A stretch of DNA of 12,189 nucleotides from DASPXK01 sp035637315 (GTDB lineage: Bacteria > Chloroflexota > UBA6077 > JACCZL01), in contig DASPXK010000290.1 of assembly GCA_035637315.1 (NCBI GenBank), forward strand, positions 1 to 12,189, written 5' to 3'. Positions 6,538 through 12,189 of this stretch are shown piece after piece (positions within the stretch are counted from its first letter, which is position 1; each line of letters opens with the position of its first letter). A program made the position numbers and the translations under genes. Under the pieces are notes generated by a model that was given only the letters and a program-made list of their open reading frames with translations, was not told the origin of the DNA and did not search any database.

Positions 6538-6555
6538 GCTGAGGGAGATCGAGCC

Positions 6556-7293
6556 ATGAGACAGGCCGAATATGTGGCGCTAGTTACTGGTGCCTCGCGT
6601 GGACTGGGATTGGAGATCGCGAGGCTGTTCGCCGGGCGCGGGGTGCCACTCGTGTTGACGGCGCGCGGCGTGGAAGCGCTCCAGGAGGCGGCCGAGGAGC
6701 TGCGGGGCAAGGTCGAGGTTGTCGCGCTGGCGGGCGACGTGGCGGAGCCGGCCCATGTCGAGCGTCTGGTTCGCCTGGGTTTGGACCGCCTGGGACGGAT
6801 CGACGTGCTTGTGAACAACGCCTCGTCGATCGGCCCGAGCCCCATGCCGGCCCTGGAGGCCTATCCGCTCGACGTCCTCGCCGAGGTGTTTCGCGTCAAC
6901 GTCATCGCCCCGCTCCACCTGGCTCAGCTCGTCCTGCCCCAGATGCGCGAGCGTGGGCGGGGCCTGGTCGTCAACGTGACGTCAGACGCCGCCGTCCAGG
7001 CGTATCCGACCTGGGGCGGCTACGGCGCCAGCAAGGCGGCGCTCGAGCAAGCGTCGCGCGTCCTGGCGGCAGAGTTGGAAGGCAGCGGGGTCCGCGTGTA
7101 CGTGGTGGACCCGGGTGACATGAACACCCAGATGCACCGTGAGGCGGAGCCGGGCGAGGACCTCTCACACCTGCCGCGCCCCGAGGCGGTCGCCCCAGCA
7201 TTCGTGCGCTTGGTGGAAGGAGAGATCGCGCCGTTCGGCCGGTTCGAGGCACAAACGCTAGCGGCGGCCGCGGCGGCAGGGAGGTCAGCATGA
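6556..7293 (+). CDS. Short-chain dehydrogenase/reductase (SDR), classical type
   Basis: 245 residues from the ATG at 6556, chosen because GGGAG sits 8 nt upstream and the protein then begins at the first beta strand (QAEYVALVTGASRGLG). The NAD(P)-binding motif TGASRGLG is at 11-18, NNAS at 87-90, and the catalytic set N115, S143, Y156, K160 is complete (VTSDAAVQAY and YGASK). Length is typical of classical SDRs, single Rossmann domain, cytoplasmic. R15 after TGAS and R37 at the end of the second strand (LTARG) are consistent with NADPH preference. The substrate is unknown; the C-terminal lid with a DPGDMNTQMHREAEPGEDL stretch is typical of a group of uncharacterised SDRs. The stop overlaps the start of the QueA-like gene (ATGA at 7290-7293), so the two are co-translated and perhaps functionally linked. 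Confidence 0.92.
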   Translation: MRQAEYVALVTGASRGLGLEIARLFAGRGVPLVLTARGVEALQEAAEELRGKVEVVALAGDVAEPAHVERLVRLGLDRLGRIDVLVNNASSIGPSPMPALEAYPLDVLAEVFRVNVIAPLHLAQLVLPQMRERGRGLVVNVTSDAAVQAYPTWGGYGASKAALEQASRVLAAELEGSGVRVYVVDPGDMNTQMHREAEPGEDLSHLPRPEAVAPAFVRLVEGEIAPFGRFEAQTLAAAAAAGRSA

Positions 7294-8306
7294 TCGGCCT
7301 CGAGCACTGGCTGGATTTCAAGTTGCCGGCCGAGCTGGAGGCGACCGAGCCGCCGGAAGCGCGCGGTCTGCGACGGGACCAGGTGCGTCTCCTTGTCACG
7401 TGTCGCGAAGACGATCGAATCATCCATGCCCAGTTCATCGAGCTGCCGGATCTGCTGCGGCCCGGCGACCTTCTCGTAGCGAACGACTCCGCCACGCTGC
7501 CGGCCGCCTTGGTCGCCCGACGACTGGATGGGAGCCAGCTTGCGCTCCATCTCTCGACTCGCCTGCCAGGCCAGCTCTGGGTGGTCGAGCCCAGGCAGAC
7601 GCAGGTCGCCGCGGGCGAGGCGCTGGCGCTGCCGGGTGGCGGCCTGGCCACGCTGGTCACTCCGTACGCCCGCTCCCAACGATTATGGGTCGCGCGCCTG
7701 GACCTTCCAGCTCCATTCGTCGAGTACCTGCATCGCTGGGGGCGCCCGATCGCCTACCCGTACGTGCGGGGCATCTGGCCGCTGGAGATGTACCAGACGG
7801 TTTACGCGGACGAGCCCGGCTCGGCCGAGATGCCGTCGGCCGGACGGCCATTTAGCGGTGACGTACTCGAACGGTTGGCCCACCGGGGAGTGGGCTTCGT
7901 GACGCTCACCCTGCACACCGGAGTGGCGAGCCTCGAGGACCACGAGCCGCCCTACGAGGAGCCCTTTGAGATTCCGTCTGACACGGCCGAAGCGGTCGCG
8001 GCAGCCAGGGCCGTCGGGCGGCGCGTGATCGCCGTCGGCACGACTGTCGTCCGAGCGCTCGAGAGCGCCGCCGACGAGCACGGCCGCGTCATCCCGTCGC
8101 GCGGCCGGACCGACCTGGTCATCACGCCCGAACGGGGAGTCCGGGTGGTCGACGGGTTACTGACGGGGTTTCACGAGCCGAAGTCGACGCACCTGGCGAT
8201 GCTGGAGGCGATCGCGGGCCGCGCGCACCTGGACAAAGCGTACCGCGCCGCCCTCGAAGGCCGGTACCTGTGGCACGAGTTCGGCGACCTGCACCTCATC
8301 CTGTAA
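7290..8306 (+). CDS. QueA-like protein (S-adenosylmethionine:tRNA ribosyltransferase-isomerase family, divergent)
   Basis: 338 residues, near the usual QueA length, with GGGAGG upstream of the start. The family skeleton is clear: DFKLPAELEAT (9-19), LLVANDSATLPAALV (61-75), YQTVYADEPGSAEMPSAGRP (168-187), TLTLHTGVASLEDHEPP (205-221), IAVGTTVVRALES (247-259) and a GLLTGFHEPKSTHL stretch (289-302). Canonical QueA transfers the ribosyl moiety of SAM to preQ1-tRNA to form epoxyqueuosine. Several signature positions differ: the usual N-D-T-R-V-x-x-A-R-L is N-D-S-A-T-L-P-A-A-L, the usual A-P-T-A-G-L-H-F is E-M-P-S-A-G-R-P-F, the usual T-L-H-V-G is T-L-H-T-G, and T-N-F-H-L-P-K-S-T is T-G-F-H-E-P-K-S-T. 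No tgt, queF or other queuosine gene is in view. It may act on a different acceptor; whether it makes queuosine is uncertain. The name queA is withheld for this reason. Confidence 0.85.
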   Translation: MIGLEHWLDFKLPAELEATEPPEARGLRRDQVRLLVTCREDDRIIHAQFIELPDLLRPGDLLVANDSATLPAALVARRLDGSQLALHLSTRLPGQLWVVEPRQTQVAAGEALALPGGGLATLVTPYARSQRLWVARLDLPAPFVEYLHRWGRPIAYPYVRGIWPLEMYQTVYADEPGSAEMPSAGRPFSGDVLERLAHRGVGFVTLTLHTGVASLEDHEPPYEEPFEIPSDTAEAVAAARAVGRRVIAVGTTVVRALESAADEHGRVIPSRGRTDLVITPERGVRVVDGLLTGFHEPKSTHLAMLEAIAGRAHLDKAYRAALEGRYLWHEFGDLHLIL

Positions 8307-8344
8307 CCGGACCGTCAACCTGAGCGCCTGGCCGGAGTGCGCCC

Positions 8345-9649
8345 CTACTGCGTAGTTTTCGTCTCAATCGGGAGGTCTTGCTCGAGGCGATCCATACCCA
8401 TTGCCTGGCGGTACGCCTGCGCGATCTCCTCTGGTTGGCCGGCCTGGAAGATGAAGTTGGGCGGGTAGAGCGTGCGGGGCAAGCGGCCCTCCGCCACGTC
8501 CGCGAGCGAGTAGCCGGCGATGAACCGGTCGCGGTCGATGATTGGCAGCATCACGCAGCGGTTCTTCTCCGAGTCGCGGATCAGTCCTTTCGGCTCGCCT
8601 CCAGCCGCGACCACCTTCGCCTCCTCGAGCATCCGCCTCCGCATTAGGATGACGCCGCGGTCGCTCTCGCCCAGGTGTTCCTGCGTCCGGTCGGCGACGG
8701 TTCCCTGTCCCACCCAGGCCACGAAGTCCTGGTTCATGATGTGGCTGCTGATCCAGCGCCCCGTCTGCTCGTCTCTGATCGGCCCATGCCACCACGGGAT
8801 CCGGTCTTGCTCGAACGGCTCCATCTCCTCGGGCACTCGATCGAAGAACCAGCCAACGCTCAAGGTGGTCTCGTCGTCGACCGGCACACGCCACTCGAAG
8901 TGACCCCCTGTGAACAGGCAGTTGGGCCACAGGCACACCCGGCCCACCGTCCACAGCTCGTCGTTCTCGGACTGGCCCTCCAGGATCCGATGGTAGCTAA
9001 AACCGTACTCGAACTCCTCGAAGCCGATCCGCAGATGAGTGGGCGGCCGGGGCCCGTCCAGCTCTCCGCGCAACGCGCGCGACCAGTTGGTGTGCAGCCA
9101 CTCGAAGTGAACCGGATCGATCGAGTTCTCCTGGCACTGGAACCAGTTGCAGGGGATCTCGGACAGCACGACCTGGACGAAGCCGTTGCCCCAGGTGAAG
9201 GGTTCCCAGGTGGGCACCAGCGGCGCCGGCCCCGGCCCCAGGTAGGCCCACAGCAGGCCGGCCTTGGCCTCCACCGGGTAGGCGGTAAGTTTGATGCGGT
9301 CCTTGAAACGAGCCTCCGGACGGGCCACCTCCTCGAAAGGCTGCTGAAGGCACCGGCCGGTCTGGTCGTAGAGCCAGCCGTGATAGTTGCAGCGCAAGCC
9401 GCGATCCTCGACGAATCCGTAGGACAGGTCGGCCCGGCGGTGGGCGCAGTGGCGGTCGACCAGACCGTAGGTACCGCCCTTGTCCTTGTAGAGGACCAGG
9501 TCCTCGCCGAGCAGCCGCACGGCCTTGGTCGGCTGCTTGTCTAGCTCGCCCTCCGCGGCGAACGGCATCCAGTAGCGCCGCAGCAGCTCGCCCAGCAGCG
9601 TGCCGGGTCCCACCTCCATCAGTGTCCTGTTTTCCTTTGATTTCAGCAT
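8345..9649 (-). CDS. Rieske [2Fe-2S] aromatic-ring oxygenase, phthalate dioxygenase type
   Basis: 434 residues from the ATG at 9649 (MLKSKENRTLMEVGPGTLLG fits the family start); a GTG at 9679 would add ten residues. Using the longer numbering, the Rieske cluster ligands are C78, H80, C97 and H100 (RHCAHRRAD and RCNYHGW). The mononuclear iron site is H191 and H196 in NSIDPVHFEWLH, with D188 as the electron bridge; the third ligand is probably D318 (MNQDFVAWVGQG). This N-terminal Rieske plus C-terminal catalytic layout and GELLRRYWMP match phthalate 4,5-dioxygenase-like oxygenases, which hydroxylate or O-demethylate aromatic and related compounds and need a separate reductase. None is adjacent. 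It lies downstream of the flavin monooxygenase gene on the same strand, 126 nt apart, so it may share its transcript. Substrate unknown. No terminator is evident in the 38 nt before the convergent QueA-like gene. Confidence 0.92.
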   Translation of the reverse strand: MLKSKENRTLMEVGPGTLLGELLRRYWMPFAAEGELDKQPTKAVRLLGEDLVLYKDKGGTYGLVDRHCAHRRADLSYGFVEDRGLRCNYHGWLYDQTGRCLQQPFEEVARPEARFKDRIKLTAYPVEAKAGLLWAYLGPGPAPLVPTWEPFTWGNGFVQVVLSEIPCNWFQCQENSIDPVHFEWLHTNWSRALRGELDGPRPPTHLRIGFEEFEYGFSYHRILEGQSENDELWTVGRVCLWPNCLFTGGHFEWRVPVDDETTLSVGWFFDRVPEEMEPFEQDRIPWWHGPIRDEQTGRWISSHIMNQDFVAWVGQGTVADRTQEHLGESDRGVILMRRRMLEEAKVVAAGGEPKGLIRDSEKNRCVMLPIIDRDRFIAGYSLADVAEGRLPRTLYPPNFIFQAGQPEEIAQAYRQAMGMDRLEQDLPIETKTTQ

Positions 9650-9775
9650 GGCGCCAATTCGCTCCGCCCTGGGCTGCACCGCGAGGCTACTCTCCCGGAA
9701 TGTTAGCCTCCATCGGCCCGCCGGGCCAGCACGCCGGCGCGTAGCGGCACATCGTCAGCGCAGCCGGGGAACGCC

Positions 9776-10957
9776 TTAGAAGAGCGGTGGTCCCGGCAGC
9801 GGCGGGAGTGTCTCCGGCTCGGTGTGAAGCAGGAGCCGGCCCCACTGTTCATAGGTCGCCACCGAGGCCGTCGCGTGTTGGGCGGCCGCGTGCGCGTCAC
9901 GGGATAGTCGCTCGAGCGGGCTGCTGGTGTGGATGGCCGTGCCGCCGGCCGCGCTGAACATCAGGTCGGCGATCTGGCTCGCCGCGATTGAGGCGTTGGT
10001 GTTGGCCAGGCGCGCCAGGGCCATCTCCTTCGTACTCAGCTCATCGCCGCTGCGGACCCGTTCCCAGAAGCGGCTCGTGGTGTCCCAGAGAAAGGCGCGA
10101 GCCGAGTGGAGGAGCGCCTCCGCTTGGGCGAACTGCATCCGCGTCAGCGAGCGATCGCGGAGGAGGATCGTCGAGCGGGTGGGCGTCTTGGTCTGCGCCA
10201 GCTCGTACAGGGCATCGATAGCAGCGCGGGCGACGCCGAGGCGCTGCGCACCGTGAGCCAACACCCACCAGCGGTGCTTGTAGAGCGGCCCCGGGTGGAA
10301 AGGCGTGTCGGTCCACCAGAAGGCCCAGCCGGCCGGCACGAAGACGTCTTCGACCTCCACGTCGTGACTGCCGGTCCCGCGCAGACCGCTGACGTGCCAG
10401 GTGTCATGGATGTTCACGTCCGAAGCCGGCACGATCACGATCCGCTGCTTTGGTAGGCCGTCGGCATCGAGACGCGGCCGGTCACCATCGTAGAGGCTTG
10501 TCGTGAAGCCGAGCCAGTCGGCGCTCTGGCAGCCGCTGGCGTAGGGCCACCTCCCGGTCACCCGGTAGCCGCCGTCGACGACAGTGGCGCGACCGTACGG
10601 CGCGGCCAGCGTGCCAGACATTATCGTGTTGGGTTTGCGCCCGAAGATCTCCCGGCCGACCTCGGGTGCGAGGAAACCGGTCACATGCGCACAGGATGAG
10701 TAAACCTGGGCATTCCAACCGGCCGAGCCATCGGCGTGCGCGAGCTGTTCGATGACGTCGAGCTGCGTGATCGGGTCGATCTCCAGTCCGCCGATGACCC
10801 GCGGCGCGAGCATTCGGGTGATGCCTGCCTCGGCCAAAGCCTGGGCGACCTGCTGCGGCAGTCGCCGTTCCCGTTCGGCCTCTTCGCCACTGGCCCGTAC
10901 TAGCGGCAGGATGGCCCGCGTCGCGTCGAGCAGTCTCTGGGTTGCGGTCCCGGTCAT
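9776..10957 (-). CDS. Acyl-CoA dehydrogenase-fold flavin monooxygenase (group D, HpaB/HsaA-like)
   Basis: 393 residues from the ATG at 10957; the longer open frame to 11026 overlaps the divergent promoter and is not protein-like. The N-terminal helical domain is about 1-105, the middle beta domain about 106-215, the C-terminal helical bundle about 225-375. Key segments: DGSAGWNAQVYSSC (76-89), GGYRVTGRWPYASGCQSADW (129-148), SGLRGTGSHDVEVEDVFVP (190-208), LSRDAHAAAQH (351-361). GRWPFASGC-type and GTGSHD-type strings are typical of FMNH2- or FADH2-dependent oxygenases such as HsaA and DszC relatives rather than true acyl-CoA dehydrogenases. The acyl-CoA dehydrogenase catalytic glutamate was not identified. 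Such enzymes need a flavin reductase, not seen nearby. Its -10 box lies 6 nt from the ATG, and the gene diverges from the ferredoxin-like domain gene. It probably hydroxylates an aromatic substrate; this is inference. Confidence 0.88.
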   Translation of the reverse strand: MTGTATQRLLDATRAILPLVRASGEEAERERRLPQQVAQALAEAGITRMLAPRVIGGLEIDPITQLDVIEQLAHADGSAGWNAQVYSSCAHVTGFLAPEVGREIFGRKPNTIMSGTLAAPYGRATVVDGGYRVTGRWPYASGCQSADWLGFTTSLYDGDRPRLDADGLPKQRIVIVPASDVNIHDTWHVSGLRGTGSHDVEVEDVFVPAGWAFWWTDTPFHPGPLYKHRWWVLAHGAQRLGVARAAIDALYELAQTKTPTRSTILLRDRSLTRMQFAQAEALLHSARAFLWDTTSRFWERVRSGDELSTKEMALARLANTNASIAASQIADLMFSAAGGTAIHTSSPLERLSRDAHAAAQHATASVATYEQWGRLLLHTEPETLPPLPGPPLF

Positions 10958-10963
10958 GGCTCG

Positions 10964-10969
10964 ATAATA
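10964..10969 (-). promoter_or_regulatory. Leaderless-type -10 box of the flavin monooxygenase gene
   Basis: On the minus strand TATTAT (5 of 6 to TATAAT) is followed by exactly 6 nt and then the ATG at 10957. That spacing would place the transcription start at or very near the A of the ATG. No Shine-Dalgarno is present. The box is flanked by two copies of ATGGCTCG (plus-strand 10956-10963 and 10973-10980), 17 bp apart, a possible regulator site. Confidence 0.55.
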
Positions 10970-10996
10970 ACGATGGCTCGGCCAGCCCGAACAGCG

Positions 10997-11002
10997 TATG
11001 AT
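10997..11002 (+). promoter_or_regulatory. Possible -10 box of the duplicated-domain protein gene
   Basis: TATGAT (5 of 6 to TATAAT) lies 45 nt upstream of the ATG at 11047. A start site near 11009 would give a leader of about 38 nt that includes the strong GGAGG-containing ribosome binding site at 11032-11045. No clear -35 box. Confidence 0.4.
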
Positions 11003-11046
11003 GCCGTGCAGCGTCGTGGAGCGCATCGACCGGAGGAGGAAGAGGC

Positions 11047-11703
11047 ATGGCGCACAAGGGACGGGCGATTCTTTTGGTGTACACCGACCTGGTCGACCCC
11101 AAGTACGACGAGGAGTTCAACGCCTGGTACAACACGCAGCATGTGCCGGATCTGCAAGCTTTGCCGGGCTTCCTCGACGCGGCGCGCTACGTCGCGACGA
11201 AGGGCGGCCCCAGGTGTCTCGCCGCGTACGAGCTGGAGAGCGCCGACGCGCTCCAGACGCCAGAATACAAGAACCGTCCGATCCCGCCCTGGGATCGACG
11301 CATGTCCCCGAGGATCGTCGGCAAGAATTTCGCCCGCGTCGTGGCGGAGCAAATCTACCCGGACGGCCTGGAACAGGCCGAGCGTGGGATGGCCCCCGCC
11401 CTGCAGATCGGCCGGATGTCAGTGCCCGAGGACCTGGAGGCCGAGTGGAACGCCTGGTACAACGGCGAGTACGTCCCCGCCTACCGCAAGGTGCCGGGCG
11501 TCATCTATGCACGCCGCTTCCGGGTCGTCGAGGGCGAGGTCCGCTATACCACCGTGTACGAGTTCGAGGACGAGAAGGTCTCCGAAAGCGCGGAATGGAA
11601 CTACCAGCGCGAGAATTCGTCCCCAAAGTCCGGGCGGATGCGAGACGTGATGACGATGGCCGCCGGCTCGCCCGGCGTGTACAAGCGCATCTACCCGCAG
11701 TAG
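11047..11703 (+). CDS. Duplicated ferredoxin-like (dimeric alpha/beta barrel) domain protein
   Basis: 218 residues, start set by the very purine-rich GGAGGAGGAAGAGG ribosome binding site directly upstream. The protein consists of two homologous halves. The first (about 6-102) has EEFNAWYNTQHVPDLQALPG at 22-41. The second (about 116-216) has AEWNAWYNGEYVPAYRKVPG at 132-151, followed in each by a strand with R near its start (DAARYV and YARRFRV) and an AYELES/VYEFED strand. The W-Y-N-x-x-H/Y-V-P-x-x-x-x-x-P-G motif is typical of EthD/DABB-like ferredoxin-fold proteins, which form beta-barrel pockets. Two halves in one chain would make an intramolecular barrel. No signal peptide. The first half keeps the motif histidine (H32) while the second has tyrosine (Y142). 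Function is not known; it lies divergent from oxygenase genes, so an accessory, isomerase or hydrolase-like role in the same pathway is a guess. Confidence 0.8.
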   Translation: MAHKGRAILLVYTDLVDPKYDEEFNAWYNTQHVPDLQALPGFLDAARYVATKGGPRCLAAYELESADALQTPEYKNRPIPPWDRRMSPRIVGKNFARVVAEQIYPDGLEQAERGMAPALQIGRMSVPEDLEAEWNAWYNGEYVPAYRKVPGVIYARRFRVVEGEVRYTTVYEFEDEKVSESAEWNYQRENSSPKSGRMRDVMTMAAGSPGVYKRIYPQ

Positions 11704-11766
11704 TAGGCAGTAGACAGTAGACAGTGGGCAGTGGACAGTGGGCAGTGAGTGGGCTGCCCGCTGTCC
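11704..11766. repeat. Heptamer tandem repeats ending in a 13-bp hairpin
   Basis: Directly after the stop at 11703, six 7-bp units of the form TRGRCAG (TAGGCAG, TAGACAG, TAGACAG, TGGGCAG, TGGACAG, TGGGCAG) fill 11704-11745. The last two units, GGACAGTGGGCAG at 11733-11745, can pair with CTGCCCGCTGTCC at 11754-11766 through 13 pairs with one G-T wobble and an 8-nt loop. Such heptad arrays are known intergenic repeats in several bacterial phyla. The hairpin could halt transcription of the preceding gene, though no T tract follows. Confidence 0.75.
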
Positions 11767-12177
11767 GCTGTCCGCGGGCGCTACCGCGGCGCCTGGGGCA
11801 CGGGGGGACTGGGCGATCGCGGCGCATGGATTGGGACTTGAACCTAATCGACAGTAGCACGCTCGAAAAGCGTACCCGGATTGGCGAGGATCGCTGTGCT
11901 TGAACGTCTGACTCGCGTGCCTTCCTGGTTCGGAGTGCCGGCTTGTCCGTCGGGGTGGCCGGGCTAGCCACGGTGCGACCCCCCTTCGCGCTCGCGTGGT
12001 CAGGTCCACAAGCCGAAGCGGTAGCGCCGGGACTCGGCGGGGGGTTGCCCGGGCAAACGACAAAAGAGCAAACGACAAATAGGAGCACATGATCACGTGC
12101 GCGGGGGCCCTCGGCACGCCATCTAGGCTTGCTGCTTGCGCGTCGGCTGGGAAAGATCCAAAATGAGGAACACAACC
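11767..12177. other. Non-coding stretch with inverted and direct repeats
   Basis: I see no credible gene in these 411 bases. Open frames on the minus strand across it are low-complexity translations running through the repeats. Structure present: an 11-bp perfect inverted repeat GGCGCTACCGC (11777-11787) and GCGGTAGCGCC (12018-12028), extendable with gaps; an 8-bp inverted repeat CGGCTTGT (11939-11946) and ACAAGCCG (12008-12015) nested in it; a 12-bp direct repeat GCAAACGACAAA at 12053-12064 and 12068-12079; and a palindrome at 12085-12100. A minus-strand string resembling a tRNA T arm lies near 11830-11850 but no full tRNA folds around it. Confidence 0.6.
12085..12100. promoter_or_regulatory. 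16-bp palindrome, possible operator
   Basis: GCACATGATCACGTGC is self-complementary except for one mismatched pair (A against C). It lies 77 nt before the ATG at 12178, a reasonable place for a repressor or activator site of that gene. No -10 box clearly overlaps it, so the role is inferred from symmetry and position only. Confidence 0.35.
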
Positions 12178-12189
12178 ATGACCGAACGC
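12178..12189 (+). CDS. Start of a further gene, cut by the window end
   Basis: An ATG at 12178 opens M-T-E-R before the sequence ends. GAGGA at 12165-12169 lies 8 nt upstream, a good ribosome binding site spacing. Four codons are too few for any identification. Confidence 0.5.

Noticed and set aside
11826..11905. tRNA-like pieces on the minus strand: a T-arm-like GGTTCAAGTCC and an anticodon-arm-like stem around TTTTCGA
   Set aside because: The T stem has a mismatch, the variable region would be 10 nt, no D arm is recognisable, and nothing upstream pairs with the would-be acceptor strand. At best a decayed relic.
12053..12082. Plus-strand GCAAACGACAAA repeats read as A-N-D-K, resembling a tmRNA proteolysis tag
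   Set aside because: No tRNA-like 3' domain or CCA end follows, the tag does not end in A-L-A-A, and the string is better explained as a short direct repeat.
11419..12175. Minus-strand open frames covering the 3' intergenic region
   Set aside because: They run through heptad repeats and overlap the duplicated-domain gene; no recognisable domain or ribosome binding site.

Overview
The window is GC-rich bacterial DNA, by eye about 65-70% in most genes. It mixes Shine-Dalgarno-led genes with genes that have a -10 box almost against the start codon. Its gene content (orphan molybdopterin oxidoreductase subunit, GAF-type NarL-class sensor kinase, Tat/lipobox ABC_sub_bind protein, phthalate-type Rieske oxygenase, divergent QueA-like protein) resembles soil Chloroflexota or Actinobacteria-like genomes. 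This taxonomic placement is an inference from content and style; no marker gene is present.

Layout. Positions 1-469 (minus) hold a toxin-antitoxin operon: a Phd/YefM-type antitoxin followed after 3 nt by a MazF/PemK-type toxin cut by the window edge. Just upstream (546-628, minus) is an apparent remnant of the N-terminus of a COG1672-like ATPase, then an AT-rich array of 15-bp direct repeats (665-702). Positions 768-3062 (minus) encode a large xanthine dehydrogenase/CO dehydrogenase-type molybdopterin-binding subunit, with no FAD or iron-sulfur subunit beside it. Divergent from it, 3230-5022 (plus) is a two-gene two-component system, a GAF sensor kinase overlapping a LuxR/NarL response regulator by 4 nt and closed by a hairpin terminator. 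Next come a palindrome-rich intergenic element with flanking 12-bp direct repeats (5142-5277) and an ABC_sub_bind lipoprotein gene (5333-6355) of visibly lower GC, with no permease or ATPase nearby.

Positions 6556-8306 (plus) hold an SDR oxidoreductase overlapping by 4 nt a QueA-like gene whose core motifs depart from canonical QueA. Positions 8345-10957 (minus) hold a flavin-dependent monooxygenase of the acyl-CoA dehydrogenase fold followed by a phthalate-type Rieske oxygenase. Divergent from these, 11047-11703 (plus) encodes a protein made of two copies of a ferredoxin-like (dimeric alpha/beta barrel) domain. These last three probably belong to one catabolic module for an unknown, perhaps aromatic, substrate; no reductase partner is in view. 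Positions 11704-12177 are non-coding, with heptamer repeats, inverted repeats and a palindrome, and end in the start of another plus-strand gene at 12178.

No CRISPR array, rRNA, intact tRNA, transposase or integrase was seen. The most unusual items are the catabolic module, the QueA variant, the cysteine cluster in the sensor kinase, the palindromic insertion-like element, and the ATPase relic beside the toxin-antitoxin operon.
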